DNA from: Bradyrhizobium acaciae
Lineage (GTDB): Bacteria; Pseudomonadota; Alphaproteobacteria; Rhizobiales; Xanthobacteraceae
NCBI RefSeq assembly: GCF_020889785.1
Contig: NZ_JACMYK010000013.1
Coordinates: 32,586-96,585 of the forward strand
DNA: 64,000 bases
Direction of reading: 5' to 3'
In this document: positions 45,671 to 54,022 of the stretch, one piece after another
Numbering within the stretch: position 1 is the stretch's first letter
Layout: each line of letters opens with the position of its first letter
Translations under genes and position numbers: made by a program
Notes under the pieces: model-generated
Told to the model about the DNA's origin: nothing
The model's database searches: none
The model's input: the letters and a program-made list of their open reading frames with translations, nothing else

Positions 45671-47401
45671 TTACTTCTTGTCGAGCGCGAACACCCAGAT
45701 CACGCCGCCTTGCGGGACGTTGTTCTCGAAGCCCTTGACCTTGCCGGCCAGCGCATCCTGGATGCGCTGCGCGTCGACGCCCCAACCCGACTGGACCGCG
45801 ATGTACTGCGTTCCATCGACCTCATAGGACATCGGCATGGCCATGATGCCGGAGTTGGTCTTCTGCTCCCACAACAGCTCGCCGGTCTTGGCGTTGAAGA
45901 TGCGGAACATCCGGTCGTTGGTGCCGCCGGCGAGAACTAAGTCGCCCGCGGTCGCCGTCACCGAGCCGAACAGCTGCGAGGTCTTGAAGTCGTGCTGCCA
46001 GACCTTCTTGCCGGTCGCCGGATCCCACGCCTGCAACTCGCCGAAATGATCGGCGTTCGGTGCCGGCGTCAGTCCGATGTCCTCCGGCTTGGTGCCGAGC
46101 CAGAGCTGGCCGGGCACCAGCGGCTGCTTCTCGCCCGTGAAGCCGCCGCAGAAGTTCTCGTTGGCGGGAACGTAGACGAGCTTGGTGCTCTGGCTGTACG
46201 CCGCCGACGGCCAATCCTTGCCGCCCCACAGCGACGGGCAGAACTCGACCCGCTTGCCGAGCACCGGCTTGTGCTCGGGATCGACGATCGGCCGGCCGGT
46301 CTCGGCCTCGATGCCCTTCCAGACATTGGTCTTCACGAACGGCCAGCCGGACACGTAGTTGATCTTGTCGGGCTTGTTCTCGAGCACCCAGAAGATCGCG
46401 TCGCGTCCCGGGTGGATCAGGCTCTTGAACGAACGTCCGTCACGCTGCAGGTCGACCAGCATCGGCGCATCGACCTCGTCCCAGTCCCAGGAATCGTTCT
46501 GGTGATACTGGAAGTGCTTCTTGATCTTGCCCGTCTCGGGATCGAGGCCGATTACCGAGCTGGTATAGAGGTTGTCGCCGGCGTGCGCCGAGCCCGGCCA
46601 GGGTGCGGCGTTGCCGATGCCCCAGAGGATCGTCTTGTTGTCCTTGTCATAGGTGCCGGTCATCCAGGCCGATCCACCGCCCGACTTCCAGTCGTCACCG
46701 CTCCAGGTCTCGTGTCCCGGCTCGCCTTCGGCCGGGATGGTGAAGGTGCGCCAGAGCTCCTTGCCGCTGTCGGCGTCGAAGGCGACGACATAGCCGCGCA
46801 CGCCGAACTCGCCGCCGGAGCCGCCGACGATCACCTTGCCGTCGACCACCAGCGGCATCAGCGTCAGGTACTGACCCTTCTTGTAGTCCTGGACTTTGGT
46901 GTCCCAGACCACCTTGCCGGTCTTGGCGTCGAGCGCGACGACATGGTCGTCGGTAGTGGCGAAGTAGACCTTGTCCTGCCACAGGCCGACACCACGGCTG
47001 GTCGGATGCAGCTGGAACAGATCGTCGGGAAGCTGCCGCTTGTAGCGCCAGTACTCCTCGCCGGTCTTGGCGTTGAGCGCGATCACCTGCCCCATCGGGG
47101 TCGCGGCGAACATTACACCGTTGTTGACGATCGGCGGCGCCTCATGGCCCTCGATCACGCCGGTCGAGAAAGTCCAGACCGGCTTGAGGTCCTTGACGTT
47201 GGAGGTGTTGATCTGGTTGAGCGGACTATAGCCCTGTCCGTCATAGGTCCGGCGATACAGCATCCAGTTGCCGGGTTCGGGATTTTCGAGACGCGCTGAA
47301 GTCACCGAACTGTAGTTTTCGATCGGCCCCGCGACGGCATAGGTCGAAATGAGGCACGTGAATGCGACACAACTCGACAGTAACCACTGCTTGCTTGTCA
47401 T
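45671..47401 (-). CDS. PQQ-dependent alcohol dehydrogenase, predicted lanthanide type
   Basis: A 576-residue periplasmic quinoprotein with signal peptide (MTSKQWLLSSCVAFTCLISTYAVAG). It has eight tryptophan-docking-like propeller repeats (for example AKTGEEYWRYK, DADSGKELWRTF, DPATGKKVWQHD). The catalytic segment is NDSWDWDEVDAP: the Asp of W-D is the general base, and a second Asp two residues later corresponds to the lanthanide ligand of XoxF/PedH enzymes. Calcium enzymes have Ala or Ser there. The adjacent Cys-Cys disulfide of the family is absent: the equivalent segment reads LHPTSRGVGLW. It oxidises primary alcohols; the substrate is not known. The Rieske gene lies upstream on the same strand. 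Confidence 0.93.
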   Translation of the reverse strand: MTSKQWLLSSCVAFTCLISTYAVAGPIENYSSVTSARLENPEPGNWMLYRRTYDGQGYSPLNQINTSNVKDLKPVWTFSTGVIEGHEAPPIVNNGVMFAATPMGQVIALNAKTGEEYWRYKRQLPDDLFQLHPTSRGVGLWQDKVYFATTDDHVVALDAKTGKVVWDTKVQDYKKGQYLTLMPLVVDGKVIVGGSGGEFGVRGYVVAFDADSGKELWRTFTIPAEGEPGHETWSGDDWKSGGGSAWMTGTYDKDNKTILWGIGNAAPWPGSAHAGDNLYTSSVIGLDPETGKIKKHFQYHQNDSWDWDEVDAPMLVDLQRDGRSFKSLIHPGRDAIFWVLENKPDKINYVSGWPFVKTNVWKGIEAETGRPIVDPEHKPVLGKRVEFCPSLWGGKDWPSAAYSQSTKLVYVPANENFCGGFTGEKQPLVPGQLWLGTKPEDIGLTPAPNADHFGELQAWDPATGKKVWQHDFKTSQLFGSVTATAGDLVLAGGTNDRMFRIFNAKTGELLWEQKTNSGIMAMPMSYEVDGTQYIAVQSGWGVDAQRIQDALAGKVKGFENNVPQGGVIWVFALDKK

Positions 47402-47518
47402 GAGATGCTACCTCCCTGCTCTGTTTTGATTTTTTCAGTCTTGCGCATAATTTTTCGGAAAACCGCTTCGCACTTTTCCGGATCATGCTTCAGGTCATGC
47501 AGAAATCCCGATCTGGCC

Positions 47519-48166
47519 TCATCCTCCCTGCTGAGCACCCACCTTCCCGACGAATGGCGCTGCGACCGTGATCGCGCCGTCGGCAACCGTCAGCGGCAAT
47601 GCCGCGAGGCGACGTGGCGCCGGCCCGAACACGACCTGCGCATTCTGCCGCGGATCGTATTCGGAGTTGTGACAGAGGCATTTCAGAACGTTCTTGTCGC
47701 CCTGCTCTTCCTTCAACCAGGCGGTGATCGGACATCCGGCATGCGTGCAGACGACCGAGTAGCAGACGATGCCGTCGGGCGCGCGGGCGCGCGTGGCATC
47801 GTCGAGTTCGTTCGGATCGAGCTTGACCAGCACAACCTCATTCAGCCGCGAACCTTTGCGGACGACGGAGGTCTTCGGATCTTGCGGCCAGGCGCGAACC
47901 GGCGGACCACCGAGCTTCAGATCATCCGACTTGATGACCTGGCCGGCCTTGTCGCCTTCGGCGCGCACCAGCACGTCGGCCTTTTGCGGTCGCTCGCTGG
48001 CGCCGGGCTGTTCGTCATCGTCGGCGGCCGCAGGCTCGATCGCGGCGAGACAGGCGCAGCCTGCGAGCGCCGTCAACACTGCGCGGCGCGTCGGGTCGGC
48101 GCACGAGCCCGACACATCGGACTCACCAGACTGTTCGATCGAAGCGCTGGAGTTGGCTTGCGACAT
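47519..48166 (-). CDS. Tat-exported Rieske [2Fe-2S] protein
   Basis: A 215-residue protein. A twin-arginine signal (DPTRRAVLTALAGCACLA) begins at about residue 26 after an unusually long N-terminal extension. The Rieske cluster motif is CTHAGC, then CLCHNSEYD, giving two Cys and two His. The gene reads toward the PQQ dehydrogenase with a gap of 117 bases, so a role as electron acceptor for a periplasmic dehydrogenase is plausible. It lacks the membrane-anchor arrangement of the bc1 Rieske protein, except for the uncleaved-signal possibility. Confidence 0.9.
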   Translation of the reverse strand: MSQANSSASIEQSGESDVSGSCADPTRRAVLTALAGCACLAAIEPAAADDDEQPGASERPQKADVLVRAEGDKAGQVIKSDDLKLGGPPVRAWPQDPKTSVVRKGSRLNEVVLVKLDPNELDDATRARAPDGIVCYSVVCTHAGCPITAWLKEEQGDKNVLKCLCHNSEYDPRQNAQVVFGPAPRRLAALPLTVADGAITVAAPFVGKVGAQQGG

Positions 48167-48292
48167 GGCGCAAGCTGAACGCGCAACTCAGCCGAAAAGA
48201 TGGCGGCACACCTTCTCGATGCGCGAACGCATGCGCAAAAAATACGCTGCAGCTTTCGGTTGATCGACCGCGCGGCTTCGCGATCGCTGCGA

Positions 48293-48628
48293 TCAGGGCT
48301 CGTTGACGAAGCTCAGCCTGCCGGCAGGTTTCAGCGTCTTTGCATCAAATGTGCGGATCTCTGTTGCACCGCCCACATCGAGCGTGAGGATCAATCGCTC
48401 GCCGGCGACACCGGTCGAGACGATGCGCGCGCCCTTCGGCAACGCAGCAGTGACGTCGGATACCGAAACAGGGCTTCCCTCGCTGCGATAAAGGCGGTAG
48501 CCGATGGCAATCAATACGACGGCCACGGCCAGTGCCGAGGTCAGGCCCGCGATCAGCATCATGCGCCGTACCCGCGCGATCAGCGCGGCCTGGTCGGGGG
48601 TCGGTTCGGTCACAGCGGTGTCGGTCAT
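48293..48628 (-). CDS. Small single-pass membrane protein (DUF6476-like)
   Basis: A 111-residue protein with one transmembrane helix (MMLIAGLTSALAVAVVLIAIGYRLYR, near residues 23-48). A C-terminal soluble region of about 60 residues follows (ALPKGARIVSTGVAGERLILTLDVGGATEIRTF), with beta structure. The short cytoplasmic N-terminus makes this an N-in protein with an exported tail. A GTG at 48631 is an alternative start. It is divergent from the pseudouridine synthase gene, and the starts are separated by only about 30 bases. The function is unknown. Confidence 0.75.
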   Translation of the reverse strand: MTDTAVTEPTPDQAALIARVRRMMLIAGLTSALAVAVVLIAIGYRLYRSEGSPVSVSDVTAALPKGARIVSTGVAGERLILTLDVGGATEIRTFDAKTLKPAGRLSFVNEP

Positions 48629-48660
48629 CACAAGGCTCTATATCTTTGCAACAGGTCGAT

Positions 48661-49674
48661 TTGAATCAGGTCTCTTCGAATGGCGGTCGGAAGCTGGAGG
48701 TCATCGTCGCGGGCGACGAGGGCTCGGCCCGGCTTGACCGCGTGCTCGCGCAGCGCACTCCGGAGCTGTCGCGGTCCCGGCTGAAGGCGCTGATCCTCGC
48801 CGGTTCCGTGACCGTCAAGGACGCCGTCGTCCGCGACCCCGCTTATCATGTCGTCCAGGGCGATACGATCATAATCGACGTGCCGGAGGCCGCGCCCGCC
48901 GAGCCGAAGGGCGAAAACATCGCGCTCGATATCGTGTTCGAAGACGACGACATCATCGTCATCGACAAGCCCCGGGGCCTGGTCGTGCATCCGGCGGCCG
49001 GCCACGCCACCGGAACGCTGGTCAACGCGCTGATCGCCCATTGCGGCACCAGCCTGTCCGGCATCGGCGGGGTCAAGCGGCCGGGCATCGTGCACCGGCT
49101 CGACAAGGACACCACCGGGCTGATGGTGGTGGCCAAGAACGACCACGCCCATCAGTCGCTGACCGCACAGTTCGCCGACCATGGCCGCACCGGCCCGATG
49201 GAGCGCGGCTACATGGCGTTCGCCTGGGGCGTGCCGAACCGGCCCCACGGCACAATCGATGCGCCGATCGACCGCCACCCGCACGCCCGCGAGAAGATGG
49301 CGGTCCGCCAGGGCGGCCGCGAGGCGATCACCCACTTCGAGGTGCTCCAGAGCTTTGCCGGCCGCGGCGGCAAGCCGGTCGCCTCGCTCTTGGCCTGCCG
49401 GCTCGAGACCGGACGGACCCATCAGATCCGGGTCCACCTTGCTCATCTCGGCCACCCCTTGATGGGCGACAGCGTCTACGGTCCGCACTTCAAGACCAAG
49501 GCCGGCCATCTCGGGCCGGAAGGTAAGGACGCACTTACCGCGCTCGACCGGCAAGCCCTGCACGCCTATCTGCTGGCTTTGGAGCACCCCCGCACCGGGG
49601 AACTTTTGCACTGGGAAGCGGCTCTGCCGGAGGATTTGCTTCTCCTGCAACGGGCGCTGGCAGCGGCGGTATGA
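48661..49674 (+). CDS. RluD-family pseudouridine synthase
   Basis: A 337-residue RluA/RluD-type enzyme with an N-terminal S4 domain (SARLDRVLAQRTPELSRSRLKALI), then the catalytic core with HRLDKDTTGLMVVAKN, in which Asp is the nucleophile, and the RTHQIRVHLAHLGHP motif. It converts uridines of 23S rRNA (or possibly tRNA) to pseudouridine. The start is uncertain; the TTG at 48661 is preceded by CAGG at five bases, and a TTG at 48646 is an alternative. Bradyrhizobial members often use non-ATG starts here. Confidence 0.92.
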   Translation: MNQVSSNGGRKLEVIVAGDEGSARLDRVLAQRTPELSRSRLKALILAGSVTVKDAVVRDPAYHVVQGDTIIIDVPEAAPAEPKGENIALDIVFEDDDIIVIDKPRGLVVHPAAGHATGTLVNALIAHCGTSLSGIGGVKRPGIVHRLDKDTTGLMVVAKNDHAHQSLTAQFADHGRTGPMERGYMAFAWGVPNRPHGTIDAPIDRHPHAREKMAVRQGGREAITHFEVLQSFAGRGGKPVASLLACRLETGRTHQIRVHLAHLGHPLMGDSVYGPHFKTKAGHLGPEGKDALTALDRQALHAYLLALEHPRTGELLHWEAALPEDLLLLQRALAAAV

Positions 49675-49890
49675 CGCACCCCTCCCGGAAAAGCCACGCT
49701 ATGACAATAGGTTATAGCTGGCACACGGGGACGTGACGTCAGCAATCCTTCCCTATCACGGACGGTTTAGTGTATGTTGCACCTGCGCTGAATATCCAGC
49801 GCGGAACATCGCAGCCTGGCTGGCTTTAACCCAGCGGCCACCTGCCGGGCCCGCCGCTATCGGGGGTCTGAACCACTGGAGGGCGCTCGA

Positions 49891-50787
49891 ATGGCCCGTA
49901 CAGCTACGTTACCGGTCCTCAATGGAGAATCCGGTCTTTCCCGTTACCTCGCCGAGATCCGCAAGTTCCCCATGCTGGAGCCCCAGCAGGAGTACATGCT
50001 CGCCAAGCGTTGGCGCGAGCATGATGATCGCGACGCGGCGCATAAGCTCGTCACCAGCCATCTCAGGCTCGTGGCCAAGATCGCCATGGGCTATCGCGGC
50101 TACGGCTTGCCGATCTCCGAGGTCGTCTCGGAAGGCAATGTCGGCCTGATGCAGGCAGTGAAGCGATTCGAGCCCGAGAAGGGCTTCCGTCTCGCCACTT
50201 ACGCCATGTGGTGGATCAAGGCGTCAATACAAGAGTACATTCTGCGTTCCTGGTCGCTCGTGAAGATGGGCACCACCGCGAACCAGAAGAAGCTGTTCTT
50301 CAACCTGCGCAAGGCGAAGAGCAAGATCTCCGCACTGGAAGAGGGTGATATGCACCCCGACCAGGTGAAGCTGATCGCCAAGCGCCTCGGCGTGACCGAT
50401 CAGGACGTGGTCGACATGAACCGCCGCCTCGGTGGTGACGCGTCGCTCAACGCCCCGATCCGCGACGACGGCGAGGCCGGTGAATGGCAGGATTGGCTGG
50501 TCGACAACTCCCCCAACGCCGAAGCCATGATGGCCGAGAGCGAGGAGTTCGATCATCGCCGCCAGGCCCTGAACGGTGCGATCGGCGTGCTTAACCCGCG
50601 CGAACGCCGCATCTTCGAGGCGCGTCGTCTGGCGGATGAGCCGATGACGCTGGAAGACCTCGCCGCCGAGTTCGGCGTGTCGCGCGAGCGCGTGCGGCAG
50701 ATCGAGGTCCGCGCCTTCGAAAAGGTGCAGTCGGCCGTCAAGGGCACGATTGCCCGGCAGGAAGCAGCGCTCGAAGCCGCGCACTAA
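49891..50787 (+). CDS. rpoH: RNA polymerase sigma-32 factor RpoH
   Basis: A 298-residue alternative sigma factor. Region 2 contains the RpoH-specific signature QKKLFFNLRKAKSK and VSEGNVGLMQAVKRFEPEKGFRLATYAMWWIKASIQEYIL. Region 4 has ERRIFEARRLADEPMTLEDLAAEFGVSRERVRQIEVRAFEKVQ. It directs heat-shock genes. An AAACCACTGGAGGG ribosome site lies upstream, and the 5' leader is GC-rich with a small hairpin (GCGCT...AGCGC). I found no convincing ROSE thermosensor. A strong terminator lies directly downstream. Confidence 0.96.
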   Translation: MARTATLPVLNGESGLSRYLAEIRKFPMLEPQQEYMLAKRWREHDDRDAAHKLVTSHLRLVAKIAMGYRGYGLPISEVVSEGNVGLMQAVKRFEPEKGFRLATYAMWWIKASIQEYILRSWSLVKMGTTANQKKLFFNLRKAKSKISALEEGDMHPDQVKLIAKRLGVTDQDVVDMNRRLGGDASLNAPIRDDGEAGEWQDWLVDNSPNAEAMMAESEEFDHRRQALNGAIGVLNPRERRIFEARRLADEPMTLEDLAAEFGVSRERVRQIEVRAFEKVQSAVKGTIARQEAALEAAH

Positions 50788-50793
50788 CCGCGC

Positions 50794-50849
50794 GGCGAAC
50801 GAGCCAACGAGAGATGAAAGCCGGCGGCAACGCCGGCTTTTTTGTTGCC
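50794..50849 (+). repeat. Dispersed terminator-containing repeat, copy 1
   Basis: The 56-base stretch from GGCGAACGAGCCAACG through GTTGCC is almost identical to 53763-53817. It includes the rpoH terminator. Confidence 0.75.
50817..50843 (+). terminator. Intrinsic terminator of rpoH
   Basis: AAGCCGGCG, loop GCAA, CGCCGGCTT followed by six T gives a perfect 9-base stem 30 bases after the rpoH stop. The hairpin and its left flank recur at 53763-53817. Confidence 0.9.
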
Positions 50850-50951
50850 ATCGATCGGGCTGGCACCCTTGTCAGAGGCCCCTTGCGGGCGCCGCCGCCG
50901 CTCTTGGCCATGTCGGCTCAGGGCAACCGGGAGACACTGGCTCTCCGGCCT

Positions 50952-51239
50952 TCAGGTGCCCGGAAACGCCCAAACGTTTATGGTGGCGGCACCATCGCGC
51001 AGCTTCTTTATCGGCGCATAGTCAGGAGAATTCCAGAAGGCACGAATCGCCTGCATGTCGGGAAACTCGAACATGACCACCGGCCGCGTATCGTGATCGC
51101 CTTCGAACACTTCGACCTTTGCACCTCTAGCGGCAATTTTGCCGCCAAAGCTGGCGATGAAAGGAACAACCGCTTCGCGGTATTTCTGATATTGGGCCTC
51201 GTCCGTAATTGTTGCTTGAACAATGAAATAAGCGGGCAT
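50952..51239 (-). CDS. DUF1330 domain protein
   Basis: A 95-residue protein starting MPAYFIVQATITDEAQYQKYREAV at 51239. The full DUF1330 (ferredoxin-like, NIPSNAP-related) domain is present, with the family signatures GGKIAARGA, VVMFEFPDMQAIRAFWNSPDYAPIKKLR. No signal peptide is present; a second, exported DUF1330 protein is at 55030. The function of these proteins is not established. Confidence 0.9.
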   Translation of the reverse strand: MPAYFIVQATITDEAQYQKYREAVVPFIASFGGKIAARGAKVEVFEGDHDTRPVVMFEFPDMQAIRAFWNSPDYAPIKKLRDGAATINVWAFPGT

Positions 51240-51399
51240 AGGCGCGCCTTGCTTAATTTGGATTGCGGTTCTGGGCGGTCTAAGCGTAGCGGGCCGGTTG
51301 TCGGATGTCGACACTGCCGATGTCGGCCTCGGGTCAGTTCATCAAACGCGTCCGTGGTCCGCCGCAAGCCGTGGCCGACAACTGTGAACCATTTACGGC

Positions 51400-51858
51400 C
51401 TACCGCGCTTCCGCAGAAATACGATAGGTTTGATGGCAGGCAACGCAATTCCTCATCGTATCGGCAAGCGCCTTGTTGATTTTGGCCGCCGGCGCGCGCG
51501 CAGTCGCCTGCTCGGCGATCTGGTCAAAGCCGCTCCGGACCGAGCCGATCATCGCTTTCCAGGCATCGCTTTCCTTGGCGGCCAGGGTCGGCGGCCGGGC
51601 CAGCGCGGCATTGGCCTTGCGGCCGCGCGCCGCTGCTTCACGCGCGACCAGATCCAGATCGCCCGAGCCAAGCCCTTCCTCGACCTCCACGATGGAGGCC
51701 AGGAACAGCCGCATCTGCTCCAGCACGAAGGCTTTCTCCGTGTCGGTTCGCTGCACGGGCTCTCGTGTATCGGTCGTTTCGTCAGCCCCTGCCGGACACG
51801 CAATTGCGCCAAGCAATGCAGACAGAGTGATGACGATCAGGGCGATCCGGTAACGCAT
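51400..51858 (-). CDS. Periplasmic c-type cytochrome, cytochrome c'-like
   Basis: A 152-residue protein with signal peptide (RIALIVITLSALLGAIACPAGA). It has a helical body and a single CVACH haem-binding motif near the C-terminus (residues about 138-142). The haem site at the end of a helical bundle is the arrangement of cytochrome c'. The start at the ATG 51858 was chosen; an upstream ATG at 51879 is possible. It lies in a row of four minus-strand genes for small exported or membrane proteins. Confidence 0.8.
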   Translation of the reverse strand: MRYRIALIVITLSALLGAIACPAGADETTDTREPVQRTDTEKAFVLEQMRLFLASIVEVEEGLGSGDLDLVAREAAARGRKANAALARPPTLAAKESDAWKAMIGSVRSGFDQIAEQATARAPAAKINKALADTMRNCVACHQTYRISAEAR

Positions 51859-51886
51859 GATGCAAGTCCAGTGTCTCATGGCCGGA

Positions 51887-52255
51887 TCACTTTCGCTCCA
51901 CCAGAAGCGCTCGACAGTCCGTGTCGCCGACGTTTTCAGCCGTATGCGAGGCAGTGATGGGCCCCGCGCTGGCCGCTCCGGCCCTGTTCTTCAGTTCGCG
52001 CGTCGTGCCGTCCGGATTGTGGACCCGCACGGTGCAATCATCGAGCGCGTAAACCACGAAAGGAAGCGGGTGCGAATGCGGCTTGTCCGTTGTGCCTTTC
52101 TTCCAGGTCGCCGCGATTACACGAAAGCTTTGATCTTCGAAGATGACCTTATAGACCGTCGGATCGGCCTGATAGGAGGGAGGAGCCTCCTGCGCCGAGG
52201 CCGAACCGATCCAGATCGCGGCAACACCCAATCCAAACATCGAACGTCTGACCAT
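51887..52255 (-). CDS. Exported cupin-like protein
   Basis: A 122-residue protein from the ATG at 52255 behind AAAAGGA. A signal peptide (MVRRSMFGLGVAAIWIGSASAQ) precedes a compact beta domain with KPHSHPLPFVVYALDDCTVRVH and AGAASAGPITASHTAENVGD. The two His pairs suggest a small cupin with a possible metal site. The closest description I can give is a cupin-like periplasmic protein. The function is unknown. Confidence 0.72.
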   Translation of the reverse strand: MVRRSMFGLGVAAIWIGSASAQEAPPSYQADPTVYKVIFEDQSFRVIAATWKKGTTDKPHSHPLPFVVYALDDCTVRVHNPDGTTRELKNRAGAASAGPITASHTAENVGDTDCRALLVERK

Positions 52256-52295
52256 GAACAAATCCTTTTCGGAAAAAAATATCGAGGTTGAAGCG

Positions 52296-52601
52296 CTAAA
52301 GCAGACCTTGGGCGGCGGCGTTGTCGCGATCGACCTGCCGTTGCCGGACAATCGACAGCTCTCTGCTGCACGCAGCGAACGTGTCTGTTCCCACGCTCAT
52401 TCCGAACATTCCACAGAACCGGCGATCCTCATCGGCGACCGTCCGCACGACGTCGGCACGTGCCGCGGCGTACATGGCAGGACCTGCGATCAACGCGGCA
52501 TACAGGCCAAAAGCGGCCACGATCGCAATGAGCAGGCTGTATGCGAGCGAACGGACCGGCACGGCAGTGAAGCCGCGCGCGCCGCCATCGGTTTCGGTCA
52601 T
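52296..52601 (-). CDS. Small membrane-anchored protein
   Basis: A 101-residue protein from the ATG at 52601 behind AAGGA. There is one hydrophobic segment (LAYSLLIAIVAAFGLYAALIAGPAMYAAARA, residues about 19-49), and the C-terminal ~50 residues hold two cysteines (CGMFGM, AACSRE). It is probably inserted in the inner membrane with an exported tail. The family is not recognised. Confidence 0.65.
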   Translation of the reverse strand: MTETDGGARGFTAVPVRSLAYSLLIAIVAAFGLYAALIAGPAMYAAARADVVRTVADEDRRFCGMFGMSVGTDTFAACSRELSIVRQRQVDRDNAAAQGLL

Positions 52602-52746
52602 CAAAATTTTCCTTGAGCAATAAATTTAAGAAATAGACCGGCCCGTGGGGGCAACGCCGGGCCGCAGATGAGTCTAGCTTTTCCGGGCGATATGCAGTTG
52701 GAAAACTTTGCGCCTATCGAAGGCGCGGAGAAAAGTCACGGACAGG

Positions 52747-53673
52747 TCAGTCCACGGTCAAGAGGTGAGCGGCGGAGCGGCGCCGAGCCTCCGTCCAATC
52801 GCGCATCGCCACCAGATTGACCGCATCGTGCAGATACATTCCAACCGCAAGGCCACGATCGTAGCTCGCCCAGTGGCGCGGCGTGATCTCGATGCTCCGG
52901 CCGCCGCGCCCAATGATCCTGACGAGACCGGCCGCCTGCGCGGCGTTCATCAGATTGCGGATATGGGTTCGCGAGACGCCGAAGCGATCAGCCACATCCA
53001 TGTAGGGGATCGCTGCGGTCGGATCGCCCGCATCGATCGCGGCCTTCAGGACGGCATTCTGAATCAGCGGCCCCGCGGCATGGGAAAAGAACAGCATCGT
53101 GTCCGGCAACGTCATCATGAGCCGAACGGAGACGGGAAAGAACGGCAGGCCCACGCGGCAGTGGGTCACGTTGAAGGCCTGATTTCGCGCCAGCACCGGG
53201 CGGTAATCATGATCGGGGTACAATTTGGCAAGCGGCACGAAGTGCGTCGCTAGCCACTCGGCGTGATGCGAGCGCAGCTTGTCCGTGGTCGCCAGCAGCC
53301 GCACGCGCCGGTCAGCGGGCGCGCGGTTCTGCTCGATAAAGCCGACCTCGCACAGCCGTGCCAGCAGATGATCCACCTGCCGGTCACTCGCGTGTCCATG
53401 CATACTGAGCTGCCGCTTCAGCGCGGAGACCGTGAACCAGGTTTCGCGGCGCGCCGGATCCTGTGCCGCTTCGAGCACCGCTGCGCTCAGGAAAACGAGG
53501 AATCGGCCGGCCTGGAGCAGCAGGCGGACCAGGAACGGATCACCCTCGTATAGATCACAGAAAGCCGCGATATAGGCGCGCCGCGCCTCCGGCAGCCGAG
53601 GATGGCTTACGATCTCCTCGAAGCTCAGCCGTAACCGGCGGCCCGCCAGGCGCTCGAGTTCGTCTTTTTCCAA
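52747..53673 (-). CDS. Regulator-like protein with two winged-helix regions
   Basis: A 308-residue protein. It appears to contain two DNA-binding regions: a MarR-like winged helix in the middle (TVSALKRQLSMHGHASDRQVDHLLARLCEVGFIEQNRAPADRRVRLL) and a second HTH at about residues 240-275 (VADRFGVSRTHIRNLMNAAQAAGLVRI) followed by a wing (GRGGRSIEITPRHW). I chose the TTG at 53673, because upstream in-frame sequence reads as a repeat and terminator remnant. The ligand and targets are unknown. Confidence 0.65.
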   Translation of the reverse strand: MEKDELERLAGRRLRLSFEEIVSHPRLPEARRAYIAAFCDLYEGDPFLVRLLLQAGRFLVFLSAAVLEAAQDPARRETWFTVSALKRQLSMHGHASDRQVDHLLARLCEVGFIEQNRAPADRRVRLLATTDKLRSHHAEWLATHFVPLAKLYPDHDYRPVLARNQAFNVTHCRVGLPFFPVSVRLMMTLPDTMLFFSHAAGPLIQNAVLKAAIDAGDPTAAIPYMDVADRFGVSRTHIRNLMNAAQAAGLVRIIGRGGRSIEITPRHWASYDRGLAVGMYLHDAVNLVAMRDWTEARRRSAAHLLTVD

Positions 53674-53762
53674 GCCTGCCCCCAGTCTTGACCTTGACGA
53701 GGGTATAAGGCCACCGCGAGCTGGGCAATGCTTTCCTGCAGCTTTAGCCCGCAAGATCGCGT

Positions 53763-53817
53763 GGCGAACGAGCCAACGGACACGAAAGCCGGCGGCAACG
53801 CCGGCTTTTTTGTTGCC
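53763..53817 (+). repeat. Dispersed terminator-containing repeat, copy 2
   Basis: A near-copy of 50794-50849 (GGCGAACGAGCCAACG, the CCGGCG hairpin and the T run). The hairpin AAGCCGGCG-GCAA-CGCCGGCTT with six T (53786-53811) reads as a plus-strand terminator, but no plus-strand gene ends here. It therefore appears to be an orphan copy created by duplication. Confidence 0.75.
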
Positions 53818-53819
53818 TC

Positions 53820-53956
53820 CAGGATCGGCGGAGCCAACGGCTCCGCGCAGCGCGCGGCCCGATGAGAAACTCCGCGATACCCATGTTCCCACCGCGCAGC
53901 ACGTCCACCTGGCTACGAATGTCCGCATCGGCCTCGGGAGCTGACAAACGAGGCGC
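53820..53956 (+). repeat. Second dispersed intergenic repeat, copy 1
   Basis: Starts CAGGATCGGCGGAGCCAACGG and aligns along its length to 57508-57670, with a stretch of about 25 bases missing in this copy. The block includes CCGCGCAGCGCGCGGCC and ends ACAAACGAGGCGC. On the minus strand it reads as a short, protein-like frame (LRGGNMGIAEFLIG) without a gene context. Confidence 0.7.
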
Positions 53957-54022
53957 TGTTGGTCATGTCTGCTGAAGACCAAAAGGAGACTGAGACGAGG
54001 CAGGTCCCTTTCGATCGGTCCA

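Noticed and set aside
45992..47299. Plus-strand 435-residue frame over the PQQ dehydrogenase
   Set aside because: Antisense shadow; the minus strand has signal peptide and propeller repeats.
49675..49890. ROSE-type RNA thermosensor in the rpoH leader
   Set aside because: The leader has a small hairpin (GCGCT...AGCGC), but I could not find the conserved U-rich loop pairing with the ribosome site that defines ROSE elements.
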